From CAMFLJ01 sp965279255 (GTDB taxonomy: Bacteria; Actinomycetota; Acidimicrobiia; Acidimicrobiales; Acidimicrobilacustridaceae), in the NCBI GenBank assembly GCA_965279255.1, contig OZ257146.1:1736001-1800000 (forward strand): 64,000 bases of DNA. Reading direction: 5' to 3'. The notes beneath the pieces were generated by a model. It made no database searches and had not been told where the DNA came from. It saw only the letters and a list, made by a program, of their open reading frames with translations. Positions 34,801 through 44,624 of the stretch are shown here, in pieces; within the stretch, counting starts at the first letter, position 1, and every line of letters starts with the position of its first letter. A program made the translations under genes and the position numbers.

Positions 34801-37800
34801 CGTCGGACGGGTCGAACATCTTGCCCTTGCCGACGGTGAACACGTGCGGCGAGTAGCCGTTGCCGGTCACGTGCACGGTGATGCCGTGGGGCGTGGTGAG
34901 ACCCTGGTCGTTGGTGACCATCAGGGTGTGGGCGCCCTTCGGGATCGAGCCCGGGACCCCCACCTTGATGGTCGACACCAGCGACGTCGCGTCGGTCGAC
35001 CAGCTCTGCACGGGCAGAGCGGTCCCGTCGACGGTCACCTGTCCGCTCCCGCCGGGTGCATGGCTCCCGAAGTTGACGCCGCTGATCGTGAGCGTGTCGT
35101 GGGCGCCGCTGCCGTAGGTGACGACGGGATCGTCGACCCGGTAGAGCTGGGGGACGTCGGCGGCGGCGGAGCACTGGGGCATCACGGCCTGCGTGGCACC
35201 GGGCACCTCGATGGTGGCACCGATCGGGGTGACCGCCTGGTCGACGGGGTGCACGACGCCCGGCCACGCCTGGAACTCGGTGCCGATGCTGCGGAACGCC
35301 GGGTTGTGGTCGAGGTTCGGTGAGCCGGGCTGCCCGGGGTCGTTGGCGACGAGGCGGTAGACGTTCGGGCACGGCCCCGCCGGCAGTGGGCAGTTGTAGG
35401 TGTCGGTCGACGGCAGCAGCATCTCGTAGAAGCCGTTGAAGTCGGACTCCACCTTCCACTTGTGGCGGCCGGTCTCGTCGTAGACGTCGATCGGCATGCC
35501 GGCGATCTCCTCGGCCTCGCCGTAGACGATGGCCTTCTTGTTGGTCGACACGCCGAGGTCGTTGATCACCAGGCCGTAGAACCGAGAGGCGATCGGCACG
35601 TCGGTGTAGACGAAGAAGGTCGGCGCGATCGACCGGCCGTTCGACAGACGGATCAGCTTCACGTCGCACTGGTGGCGGTCCTGCCCGTTGAAGATCGAGC
35701 CACCGATGGCGTCCTGGAAGTCGGGGGCGACGCTGTCGTCCACGGTGTGCGTCGCTCCGGCGCACTGCGGGTCGACCGCCGGGGCCGCCTGGGCCGGATC
35801 CTCCCTGGGGTCCCCGGCCGGGTCGACGTGGCTGACCGGATCACCAGCGGCGCCGCCCTGCTGGCTGTAGCCGTCCTGGGGGACGTAGTTGTCGCCCGAG
35901 AACACGTTGATCGAGGTCTCGTCGGTGAACTTGTAGAGGTGGCGTCCGGGCTTCCCGTTGGCCGCCATCACCTGGTCGATGGGGCTCACCACCTCGACGA
36001 GGTAGTCGCCCGCGCCCAGGTCACCGAACCCGTAGTTGCCGTCGACCGAGCCGTCCCCGCCGATCTGCACACCGGAAAGGGGGGCCTCGAGGCAGTCGAG
36101 CGCCTGGTCGCCGTTCGTCGGCATGCCCAGCTGCTGCACCGGGTTGCCGTCCTGGTCACGGGTCACGCAACCGGTCGGCCGCGTCCACGTCTCGGTCGTG
36201 TAGGACTGCAGGGGCTGGCAACCGGAGCCGGAGGCATCCAGGCCGTACTCGTCCTCGGGCCGCGCGCACCCACCGACCCCGAACTGCTTGACGGCACCGG
36301 TGCCTGTCGTGAGGTAGCTGCCGTCGCCGGCCTTCTGCGCCGTCCAGAGCTGAACGGGGAGGTCGGGCACGCTGGGCTGGTAGTCCTCCGCCCCTGCCTT
36401 GCGGGCGTTGGTCTCGTTCCGGGTCGAGTCGTAGGAGACGGTGCCGACGATGCCGCCGTTCTCGCCCCGGGCGTAGGGCTGCACGCCCCAGTCGAGGGTG
36501 GCCGAGAGGCCGATCACCGGCAGCAGGTCGATGTCGACCTGGCTGGTGATCGTGGTCGTCGGGCTCGGTTGGTTGTCGGCCTGGTAGGTGATGCCGGTGG
36601 TCTTGTAGCGCTGGTCGAAGGCCTCGACCACCACGAACTGGGTCAGCGGGTACACCTGGCTGAGGTCGTAGAAGCCGTCCTCGTTGGTGGTCGACGAGGT
36701 CATGCCCTGGTCGTAGAGGTAGTTCGAGCGGCCTCGCACCGTCAGGCCGAAGTCGGGGACGCCCTGCTCACCGGGGTCACGTCGGCCGTTGTCATTGGCG
36801 TCGAGGAAGACGTGGCCGGTGAGCTCGGTGAACCATCCGGCGAGCGGCACGTTGGCCATGTCGGTGGTCTCACCGGCACGGATGTCGACCTGGACCTGGG
36901 TGAGGATGTAGCTCTGCTGCTCGTCCCAGAGGGCGACGTTGTAGGTGCCCGCCGGGAGGTGGGCGATCGTGAACCGGCCGTCGGCGTCGGCCCGGCCGGT
37001 GTAGACGTTCTCGTCGGCACCGGCGAAGTCACAGCCGGCGAGGCAGGAGACGGCCACGAGCCCGTCCGGCGGGGCGCCGTCGAGCTTGGTGCCGGCGAAG
37101 CCGGTGGCGAAGCCGTTGTTCTGGCCACCGATGGTCGGCACGTAGGTGCGCCCGATGGAGATGATCCCGGTGAGGGTGCCGCCGCCTGTCGCTGGCAGTC
37201 GGGAGAGGGCGCTCGACGGCTTCCCGGTGTCGATGGGCACGAACCCGAAGTCGACGGGCGGTGTCTTCTCCCCGCCGATCACCCGCTCGGTGTCATACCC
37301 GGTGCCGCCCTCCTGGTTCCAGCTGTCCCAGTCGTGGCCGCCTTCGAGTGTCGTGGTCTGCATCCAGCGCGTCGTCTCGCCCTGCACCGGGTCCGGCGGC
37401 TGGACGGTCACCGCGTAGCGGTTGGGGCCGAGGTTCGGGATGGCGATCTGCCCATCGGGCCCCGAGACGCACTGGCTCAACGAGCCCTGTAGCTGGCCGC
37501 CGGTGGCGCCGTTGTCGGGCGAGGCGAGCGGGATCGGGAACCCGTCGGGATCGAGGATGGTGTTGCCCGCCGAGTCCTTCTGGTACTCGGTGCAGAGGGC
37601 GTTGCCGTAGACATCGGTGGTCACTGCCCCGAGCACGTCGCTCAGGTGGGCGACGAAGCCCGACATGTCGTTGCGGGCGGGCTGGTTGCCCCTCGCCGGG
37701 ACGTACGACTCGACGTCGATGTCCCACTCCCCGTTGGTCGATGCGTTGTCGTCGAAGACGTTGACCCTCACGGTCAGGGTCTTCTCGGGCATCGGGTTCA

Positions 37801-38335
37801 TCGCGACCTCGAGCACCTCGTCGTCGAGGGCGGGGTCGGCCCCGTTCACCGTGAAGTGGACGCCGTCGATCTTGTGGCCGGGGGCGGTGACCGAGATGAG
37901 ATAGGTGCCGTTGGGGACCTGGAGCGACGCGTCGGTGGAGAGGTCGGCCTGATCGCCCTGGGTGAGCACCGGGGCCGCTCCGGAGACGGAGTGGACGCTC
38001 GGGTTCTGGCACCCCGCCGGGAAGTCTCCGGTGCCGGCCTCGGGGGTGACGGCGTCACGGGCGATGGCCGGCAGGCAGTTGGCGTCGTCCCGGGAGGAGT
38101 CCCCGCTGTTGTCGACGTTGATCAACCACGTGAAGTCGCCGATGTCCGAGCCGTCAGCCGAATCGGTGACGTGCAACCGGATCCGGCCGTGCCCGCTCGG
38201 GTCGAGCGGGATCGGTGCCGCGCTCGCAGTCCCGGGGCCCGCCGCGGCGAGGACCGCCGGAGCGAGGCCGGCGACCAGCGCGAGGACGACAGCGATGCGA
38301 GCAGCACCCGAAGCCAGCGGACGTCGCTTCCTCAT
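31883..38335 (-). CDS. Giant secreted protein: SdrD-like, TIG, parallel beta-helix, DUF11 and LamG-like regions
   Basis: 2150 residues, first gene of the operon. Signal peptide at 1-40 (AVVLALVAGLAPAVLAAAGP). SdrD/Cna-B-like region near 510-600 (FLDANDNGRRDPGEQGV); TIG/IPT-like domain near 1065-1150 (DTLTISGVNFGSHAPGG); right-handed beta-helix about 1210-1780 with repeated NxIxxN-GGGI turns; DUF11 at about 1810-1930 (VTNTGPNPAP); and a C-terminal beta-sandwich (FNRANANTLGSSW). No LPXTG or membrane anchor at the C-terminus (ends VDDFKGGNQ), so it is released or bound non-covalently. GGGAGGGA Shine-Dalgarno 8 bases before ATG. Probable extracellular scaffold. Confidence 0.82.
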   Translation of the reverse strand: MRKRRPLASGAARIAVVLALVAGLAPAVLAAAGPGTASAAPIPLDPSGHGRIRLHVTDSADGSDIGDFTWLINVDNSGDSSRDDANCLPAIARDAVTPEAGTGDFPAGCQNPSVHSVSGAAPVLTQGDQADLSTDASLQVPNGTYLISVTAPGHKIDGVHFTVNGADPALDDEVLEVAMNPMPEKTLTVRVNVFDDNASTNGEWDIDVESYVPARGNQPARNDMSGFVAHLSDVLGAVTTDVYGNALCTEYQKDSAGNTILDPDGFPIPLASPDNGATGGQLQGSLSQCVSGPDGQIAIPNLGPNRYAVTVQPPDPVQGETTRWMQTTTLEGGHDWDSWNQEGGTGYDTERVIGGEKTPPVDFGFVPIDTGKPSSALSRLPATGGGTLTGIISIGRTYVPTIGGQNNGFATGFAGTKLDGAPPDGLVAVSCLAGCDFAGADENVYTGRADADGRFTIAHLPAGTYNVALWDEQQSYILTQVQVDIRAGETTDMANVPLAGWFTELTGHVFLDANDNGRRDPGEQGVPDFGLTVRGRSNYLYDQGMTSSTTNEDGFYDLSQVYPLTQFVVVEAFDQRYKTTGITYQADNQPSPTTTITSQVDIDLLPVIGLSATLDWGVQPYARGENGGIVGTVSYDSTRNETNARKAGAEDYQPSVPDLPVQLWTAQKAGDGSYLTTGTGAVKQFGVGGCARPEDEYGLDASGSGCQPLQSYTTETWTRPTGCVTRDQDGNPVQQLGMPTNGDQALDCLEAPLSGVQIGGDGSVDGNYGFGDLGAGDYLVEVVSPIDQVMAANGKPGRHLYKFTDETSINVFSGDNYVPQDGYSQQGGAAGDPVSHVDPAGDPREDPAQAAPAVDPQCAGATHTVDDSVAPDFQDAIGGSIFNGQDRHQCDVKLIRLSNGRSIAPTFFVYTDVPIASRFYGLVINDLGVSTNKKAIVYGEAEEIAGMPIDVYDETGRHKWKVESDFNGFYEMLLPSTDTYNCPLPAGPCPNVYRLVANDPGQPGSPNLDHNPAFRSIGTEFQAWPGVVHPVDQAVTPIGATIEVPGATQAVMPQCSAAADVPQLYRVDDPVVTYGSGAHDTLTISGVNFGSHAPGGSGQVTVDGTALPVQSWSTDATSLVSTIKVGVPGSIPKGAHTLMVTNDQGLTTPHGITVHVTGNGYSPHVFTVGKGKMFDPSDDAFDPATGEPAGGLRAIQRAVEAAHAFPRNAVVVVYPNDTTKWAKNNPDQAYYENLVIHSPLRLQGVGPGGSHVGADGATHSVPGATIDGSSFWSAPAGITNPDGTLTPQDSSYATEWQAFSDALPPAQHDPYPNGATILEVAERTTQYLGGLSSSIDGLTVTGGDQQGFPNNINGVGGAPNGQPRTLSETQGGGIFVNANILNLQISDNVIRSNGGAYGGGIRVGTPQLGTAPNGTSNNNPNLKVLDNRIIANGGSNLAGGVALFNGANNYEIARNDICGNYSTEYGGGISHYGYSPGGRIHDNKIVLNSAYDEGGGVMVAGELPAVTTALSKGAGSVEIANNLIQGNLSNDDGGGVRFLMAAGPNNDQFTVTNNIIANNVATHEGGGVALDDTPNVRFVENTVVRNITTATSLTSTGRPAPAGLGTGANSALLQQALNAKYGANAPRFSEPVIVDDVFADNRAGTWTSNGVAGIGAPGDPSPVNIWDIGSLDNSGTLHPHSSVINSTQGGFAPDATDTVLTSPTAISDLHFKALWDLGIDTAALRTNPQFRQALIVTVDAPIGKMGDYHLDPARPAGDPIVDKGVAQQGGLAPAYGLQGGVLTAPNRDIDGETRPQGAAYDIGADEIARPSADLKATVTNSQAAVSAGTSTTFTVKVTNTGPNPAPQAAVTNTLAPALNGVTWTCAGSAGASCAGGSGSGTTLPTVNLPVGGTATYTVTGTVPIAARGSLVDTATAVPGPGLGDPTPADATASASVTIAPPVPTFSGFLDQFNRANANTLGSSWAQLTFLNAASVRVNGNQAVAPKPAIGSGGGSAYWSSSMGATQAAGFTFPSAGVSGYPTTPVSNTCVLLKANGGTASAPQNLVKACYLAAGGGSPARVVVSTVTLFGLLSTTQATFPATFAAGDGLVAEVDGSGVVAVWKTSGATTSLLGAAPLPTTGSSSWTTGSGRIGLQLPELGRVDDFKGGNQ

Positions 38336-38463
38336 GGCCGATCCCTCCCGGCCGACGACCTTCGCCGGCCCACCTCGGTCCGGTTGCGCACCGTGACCGA
38401 TCACCCGCCCTCGGCGAGTTGAGGAGGTAGCGGACCATCGGGACCTTTGAGGGAGGCCACCGA

Positions 38464-38483
38464 ACGCTCAACAAACGATCAAC
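38464..38483 (-). promoter_or_regulatory. 11-bp-period direct repeat, candidate response-regulator site
   Basis: On the minus strand GTTGATCGT and GTTGAGCGT (8 of 9 identical) start 11 bases apart, about 130 bp upstream of the giant-protein ATG. One-turn direct repeats are how OmpR/PhoB-type dimers bind, and a gene for such a regulator ends about 70 bp away. No clear -10 box was found downstream. Confidence 0.45.
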
Positions 38484-38554
38484 CGGGCGACAGGGCGCCC
38501 CGATCTCAGGCGCGCCGCGGCCGGAGCCGTGCCGCAGCCGCAGTGGTCAGGCCC

Positions 38555-39307
38555 TCAGGGCTCGAACCGGTACCCCACGCCCCGCACGGTCACCAGGTGA
38601 CGGGGAGCGGCCGGGCACGCCTCGATCCGGCGACGGAGCCGGTGGACGTGCTCGGTCACGGTCGACTCGTCCTGCCACTCGGAGTCGGAGGACCACACGT
38701 TGGCGAGCAGCTGGGCCCGACTGAAGACCTGCCGCGGTGAGCGGGCGAGGAAGAGAAGGAGGTCGAACTCCAGCCGGGTCAGCTCCACGAGCGCCGGACC
38801 GACGTGGACGGTGCGGGGCACCGGGGCGATGCGAAGGTCACCGAAGACGAGCTCCAGGTGATCGAGCGACAGGGCCGGCTGAGAGCGCCGGAGCACCGAG
38901 CGGATGCGAGCGAGCAGCTCGCGGCTCGAGAAGGGCTTCACCACGTAGTCGTCCGCGCCGAGCTCGAGCCCGGCGACGCGGTCGGACTCCTCCCCGAGCC
39001 CCGAGAGCAGGATCACGGGCACGTCGCTGGCCGAGCGGAGCGCGGCCAGCACGTCGATGCCGGTGGTGTCCGGCAGGCACAGGTCGAGGACGATCAGGGC
39101 GGGCGCGTGGCGCGCGGCGAGCTCCATCGCGGTGGCGCCGTCGCCTGCCTCCACGACCGACATGCCCACGACGGTGAGACGGCGGGCCACCTGGGCCCGC
39201 ACGACCTCGTCGTCGTCGACGACGAGGATGCACGGACCGGCGCCGGGCTCGGGCGAGCCCGTTGCCATCGGCAACTCCGACAGGTCGGCCACTCGCATGG
39301 CTGCCAT
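38555..39307 (-). CDS. OmpR-family response regulator
   Basis: 250 residues. Receiver domain with acidic pocket VVDDDE, phospho-acceptor Asp75 in IVLDLCLPD, and Lys124 in VVKPFS. The C-terminal winged helix ends in VTEHVHRLRRRI and VTVRGVGYRFEP. Start ATG 39307 has GGAGG 5 bases upstream. It is divergent from a histidine kinase gene (307-bp gap), its likely partner, and lies upstream of the multicopper oxidase operon on the same strand. That operon is its most likely target. Confidence 0.9.
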   Translation of the reverse strand: MAAMRVADLSELPMATGSPEPGAGPCILVVDDDEVVRAQVARRLTVVGMSVVEAGDGATAMELAARHAPALIVLDLCLPDTTGIDVLAALRSASDVPVILLSGLGEESDRVAGLELGADDYVVKPFSSRELLARIRSVLRRSQPALSLDHLELVFGDLRIAPVPRTVHVGPALVELTRLEFDLLLFLARSPRQVFSRAQLLANVWSSDSEWQDESTVTEHVHRLRRRIEACPAAPRHLVTVRGVGYRFEP

Positions 39308-39614
39308 GGTCACCTCCGCCAGCCGCAGCCCCGGGTGGCTCGATCCCCGTGCTGCGACCTCGTTGCACCACCATCGTGGTCACTCCGGAACGCCGCACCC
39401 TGCGGCCCGACCGATGTGGGCGCCACCCACGCGGTCCTCGACGCTTGCCTCGCGGCGCACCTGCGCCGCCCGTCGCCTGTTGGTCCTCGCCTTCTGTTGT
39501 AGTCGCCACTACTCTCTGTGGTCAAGTGTGGCGGACGACACACCGAAAGGACAAGTCGGAGCGAGCCGCAGCAGCGGACCACACCTCGGACTCAACTCAC
39601 AGGCGGGAGAGGGT
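39308..39614. other. Divergent regulatory region
   Basis: 307 bp between the response regulator and histidine kinase starts. It contains a perfect inverted repeat GTAGT-cgcc-ACTAC at 39499-39512 and a TACTCT -10-like box at 39510-39515 pointing to the kinase. No additional gene seen. Confidence 0.5.
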
Positions 39615-40853
39615 ATGGGTGTCACCAGCGCCACGGTCGAGACGGGCCGTCGCCGGACCGAGTGGGTCACGGGTGCCGTCGAACGGTGGGCCAGGGCGGA
39701 CGGGGGCCTGGCGGCCGGCCTCGACCTCGCGCTCGTCCTGACGACGATGCTCGCCGCGTTCACCGACGAGGTGGTCTTCTGGTTCCACATCGTCTTCGTT
39801 CTCCTCGCGGCCGCCACGCTCTTCCTCGACGTGGTCCGGCTACGGCGAAGGATCCTGATCTGGGTGCCGGTCGTGACCGTCATCGTCGCCCGGGCGGCCT
39901 GGCTCGGAGCGACCGAGCGCTCCGAGCTGATCGAGATCCCCTTGCTCACCGCGATCCTGGTGATCGTGTACCTCGCAGCCAGACGCCGCAGCGACGCAGT
40001 CGTCGCGCTCACCCTGGTCAACGCCGACCTCGAGGAACAGGCCCGCATCGAGCATGAGCACATGCACGAGCGGCTCGATCGGATCCAGCAACTCGAAGGC
40101 GCGTGCCGGGCGAGCCTCAGCATCGCCCACGATCTGAACAACGTGATCAACGCGTTGCTCGACGGCTCCGAGGACCTGGTCGGCCAGCTCGACGGCCGCA
40201 ACGCCCTCACGACGGCCGAGGAGCTGCTCGAGTCGAGCCAACGGGCCCGGGTCCTGATGGACGAGTTCACGGGCTACGCCCGCCAGCCCGACCTGGGGCT
40301 CGGGGAGAGCGACCTCAACGCGGTCATCCGGGAGATGCACCCCATGCTCCGCCGGCTCACCCGACGCGGAACGGCGCTGGAGGTCGACCTGCGATCGACT
40401 GACCCGGCGGTGCCGGTCGACCGCGGCCGACTCGGCCAGATCCTGGCCAACCTCGTCGCCAATGCATCCGACGCCATCGACGGCGACGGCACCATCCGCA
40501 TCGAGACTCGTGATGCGCTCGCGATCCCTGCCGGCGGCGGAGGAGGGGCGGAGCTCTCGACCGTGGTGCTGCTCACCATCACCGATGACGGCCACGGCAT
40601 CCCGACCGACGCGCTCCCCCGCATCTTCGAGCCGGACTACACCACCAAGTCCGAGGGCCGGAACCTCGGCATGGGCCTCGTGTCGGTGCGATCGATCGTG
40701 GAGGCCGCAGGGGGGTCGATAGAGGTCGGGAGCCTGGTGGGCACCGGCACCACGTTCCGCATCGAGTTCCCCCGCGCCGCGGATGCGATCGTCATGAGTC
40801 GGCCCACGAACAGCCTCACGACACTCCCACCGACTGGCGACGAGGTGAACTGA
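39615..40853 (+). CDS. Membrane sensor histidine kinase
   Basis: 412 residues. Three to four membrane helices (about 33-122) with almost no extracytoplasmic domain, so the signal is probably sensed in or at the membrane. A coiled-coil HEHMHERLDRIQQLEG is followed by the H box SIAHDLNN with His172. The ATPase domain has NLVANASDAI (N), DDGHGIP (G1) and GMGLVSVRSIVEAAGG (G2), of the NtrB-like type. GGGAGAGGG precedes ATG 39615. It likely phosphorylates the divergently encoded response regulator. Confidence 0.88.
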   Translation: MGVTSATVETGRRRTEWVTGAVERWARADGGLAAGLDLALVLTTMLAAFTDEVVFWFHIVFVLLAAATLFLDVVRLRRRILIWVPVVTVIVARAAWLGATERSELIEIPLLTAILVIVYLAARRRSDAVVALTLVNADLEEQARIEHEHMHERLDRIQQLEGACRASLSIAHDLNNVINALLDGSEDLVGQLDGRNALTTAEELLESSQRARVLMDEFTGYARQPDLGLGESDLNAVIREMHPMLRRLTRRGTALEVDLRSTDPAVPVDRGRLGQILANLVANASDAIDGDGTIRIETRDALAIPAGGGGGAELSTVVLLTITDDGHGIPTDALPRIFEPDYTTKSEGRNLGMGLVSVRSIVEAAGGSIEVGSLVGTGTTFRIEFPRAADAIVMSRPTNSLTTLPPTGDEVN

Positions 40854-40864
40854 GCCCGACCGGG

Positions 40865-41686
40865 TCAGTGCATCAGGAGGGGCGGGGTGCCGTCGTCGAG
40901 GATCGAGGCGGTGCGGGCCTTCACCGCGGCGCGGGTGTCGTCGTGGGTGAGGATCCAGAACCGGCGGACCTTCACGGCCTCGGCGACGGCCGCGGCCACC
41001 TCGGTCGGCTCGATGCCGGTCGAGATGAAGCCGTTGATGACCTCGGTGATGGCGGCGGCCTCGGCCGGGTCGCCGGCGCCGCCCGGCCGGTTGCGGCCGG
41101 ACTCGGCGATGCGCGTCTTCACCCACGAGGGGCACAGCACCGACACGCCCACGTTCGACTGGGCTATGGCGAGCTCGTTGAAGAGCGTCTCCGACAGGGC
41201 CACCACGCCGTACTTCGAGACGTTGTACGGGCTCATGTACGGCGCAGCGAACAGGCCGGCCACCGACGCGGTGTTCACGATGTGGCCCTCGCCCTGCTCC
41301 TGCAGGAGGGGCAGGAAGGTGCGCACGCCGTGGATGACCCCCCAGAGGTTGACCCCGAGCACCCACTCCCAGTCGTCGAGCGAGACCGACTCGAAGGCTC
41401 CCCCGGACCCCACACCGGCGTTGTTGCACACCACGTGCACGGCACCGAAGGCCTCGAGGGCCGAGCGGCGGATCTCCTCCACCTGCTCGACCTTCGAGAC
41501 GTCGGCCACGACGCTGACGACCTCCGCCGAGGGCGCCAGGCCGGCCGCCGCCGCGGCGAGGGCATCACCCTCGACGTCGGCCAGCACCAGCTTCATGCCC
41601 TCGGCGGCGAAGCGGTTCGCCAGGGCGAGGCCGATGCCGCTGGCCCCACCCGTGACGACCGCGACCTTGCCCGACAGGTCTTCCAT
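40865..41686 (-). CDS. Short-chain dehydrogenase/reductase
   Basis: 273 residues, classical SDR: cofactor motif TGGASGIG near residue 12, NNAG at 88-91, and catalytic Ser141, Tyr154 and Lys158 (YNVSK). The substrate is unknown. AGAGGGGGG lies just before ATG. It lies 29 bp downstream of ahcY on the same strand and may be read through from it. It converges on the histidine kinase gene with an 11-bp gap. Confidence 0.88.
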   Translation of the reverse strand: MEDLSGKVAVVTGGASGIGLALANRFAAEGMKLVLADVEGDALAAAAAGLAPSAEVVSVVADVSKVEQVEEIRRSALEAFGAVHVVCNNAGVGSGGAFESVSLDDWEWVLGVNLWGVIHGVRTFLPLLQEQGEGHIVNTASVAGLFAAPYMSPYNVSKYGVVALSETLFNELAIAQSNVGVSVLCPSWVKTRIAESGRNRPGGAGDPAEAAAITEVINGFISTGIEPTEVAAAVAEAVKVRRFWILTHDDTRAAVKARTASILDDGTPPLLMH

Positions 41687-41715
41687 CGTGCCCCCCTCTT
41701 CGGCGCCCGGAGGCG

Positions 41716-43185
<1,470 letters not shown>

Positions 43186-43324
43186 GCGGGAGGGCCTCCA
43201 CTGATGGGCGCGCCACGAGGGACGTGAAAGGGCACGGGCCCCGGATCGGGGACGCGCGTGCGGAAAGCGGGGCTGGGGCCCTCTGACCCTGACGGTCAGC
43301 CCGGCGGTCGAGTGTAGTGGCGGG
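43186..43324 (-). promoter_or_regulatory. Structured leader and promoter of ahcY
   Basis: A TACACT -10 box (43311-43316, minus) would give a leader of about 120 bases. It can form hairpins at 43283-43299 (CTGACC/GGTCAG) and 43239-43251 (CCCCG/CGGGG). The known SAH riboswitch core was not recognised. Confidence 0.4.
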
Positions 43325-44362
43325 TCAGGGAACCCAGATGCGGGCTTCGATGTCGGCCAGGATCGGGACCGGTCCCGGGTCGACGCCCTGCTCGGCCGCG
43401 GCGTGCAGGCTGGTGAAGTCACCGATCAGCACGAGGTCGAGCAGCTGGGCGAGCATGCCGTCGCCCTCGGCCCCCACGCTGTGCACCGCGCCGACGACCT
43501 CGTCGAGCAGCTCATCGACCAGATCGAGGCGCCGTGAGACCTGCGGGTGCTCGAAGTCGTGGCGCAGCAGGAACAGCTGGAAGATCTGCCGGGTGACGTC
43601 GCCGTCCTGGCCCCAGCCGCACACCTCGTTGTGGGTGAGCTCGGGCACCTGGTTGGCGAACGCCGCCACCTTGGCGTTGTCGTTGAACTGGGTCTTCCAG
43701 CGCTCGGCGGCCAGGCCGCCGAGGCCGTTGCCGCCGTAGACGATGGGGAACATCCGCCCGAGGCGCCGGGCCAGCCGGCGGGCCAGGTTGTCCTCGGAGA
43801 TGAGCGAGTCGCGGCGGCGCGACACCTGCTCGACCGCGGCGTCGATCCACGCTCGTCCGCCGGGGAAGAAGCCCACCTCCTCGAGCGCGAGCAGGCCCGG
43901 CACGGCGAGGGCGCCGAGGGCGGCCCGCTCGGTGGGTGCGTCGGGCTGCACGGTGATGTGCGGGGTGCCGGCGGTGGCCGCCAGCTCTGCCAGGGCGCCG
44001 CCCCGGCTGATGCACAGGACCTGGGCGCCGTCGAGCAGGGCGGCCTGGGTGGCCTCGACGGTCTCCTCGGTGTCGCCGTCGAAGGAGACGGAGATCACGA
44101 GGGTGGCGGGATCGACGAAGTTCGGCACGCCGTAGCCGCGGTGGACCACGACCGGCACCGACATCATCGGGCCGGCGACCTCGAGGAGGAGCCCACCGGC
44201 CTGGCCGGCGACGCCCATGCCGATCACCACCACGTTGGCGATGTCGTCGTGGGCGGGAAGCTCGAGTTGCGCCAGCGCGACGGCCGCAGCGTCGGCGGCC
44301 ACGGTCAGCTGCTCGGGGAGCGCGGCGACCGCGTCGAACATGCCGACCGTGTCGAGGATCAC
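43325..44362 (-). CDS. Bifunctional phosphoglucose/phosphomannose isomerase-like SIS protein
   Basis: 345 residues with a SIS sugar-isomerase fold: VVVIGMGVAGQAGGLL, VISVSFDGDTEETVEATQAAL and FPIVYGGNGLGGLAAERWKTQFNDNAK. The last segment and NQVPELTHNEVCGW (catalytic Glu/His region) match bacterial PGI/PMI enzymes that interconvert fructose-6-P with glucose-6-P and mannose-6-P. GTG start 4 bp after the Trm112 gene. It feeds the manB and gmd steps encoded nearby. Confidence 0.88.
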   Translation of the reverse strand: MILDTVGMFDAVAALPEQLTVAADAAAVALAQLELPAHDDIANVVVIGMGVAGQAGGLLLEVAGPMMSVPVVVHRGYGVPNFVDPATLVISVSFDGDTEETVEATQAALLDGAQVLCISRGGALAELAATAGTPHITVQPDAPTERAALGALAVPGLLALEEVGFFPGGRAWIDAAVEQVSRRRDSLISEDNLARRLARRLGRMFPIVYGGNGLGGLAAERWKTQFNDNAKVAAFANQVPELTHNEVCGWGQDGDVTRQIFQLFLLRHDFEHPQVSRRLDLVDELLDEVVGAVHSVGAEGDGMLAQLLDLVLIGDFTSLHAAAEQGVDPGPVPILADIEARIWVP

Positions 44363-44366
44363 GACC

Positions 44367-44603
44367 TCAGACCTCGAAGGTGGGGCTGACGCCCTCGGCC
44401 TCGGCCTTGGCGACGAGGCGGTCGTGCTCGGCGTCGTCGACCGTCGTGGCCTCGTCGACGAGCATGATCGGGATGTCGTCGCGGACCTCGTACCGGCGCT
44501 TCAGGCGCGGGTTGTAGAGGATCGACTCATCGGCGAAGTAGAGCAGCGGGCCCTTGTCGTCGGGGCAGGCCAGGATCTCCAGCAGTTGCGGGTCGAGCGC
44601 CAT
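44367..44603 (-). CDS. Trm112/UPF0434 family protein
   Basis: 78 residues. LLEILACPDDKGPLLY and YEVRDDIPIMLVDEA are the conserved Trm112-like signatures. Only one Cys remains, so zinc binding is probably lost. In other organisms Trm112-type proteins activate methyltransferases; in actinobacteria this small gene sits regularly between manB and the isomerase gene, as here. GAGGAG Shine-Dalgarno before ATG. Confidence 0.88.
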   Translation of the reverse strand: MALDPQLLEILACPDDKGPLLYFADESILYNPRLKRRYEVRDDIPIMLVDEATTVDDAEHDRLVAKAEAEGVSPTFEV

Positions 44604-44624
44604 CGGTACTCCTCGGGGTCGGGC

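Noticed and set aside
39499..39512. GTAGT-cgcc-ACTAC inverted repeat as a response regulator operator
   Set aside because: OmpR-type regulators normally bind direct repeats and this is a short 5-bp inverted repeat; it is only mentioned in the description of the region.
43186..43324. SAH riboswitch upstream of ahcY
   Set aside because: I could not find the conserved core sequence of the known SAH riboswitch; only generic hairpins are visible, so I annotate a leader only.
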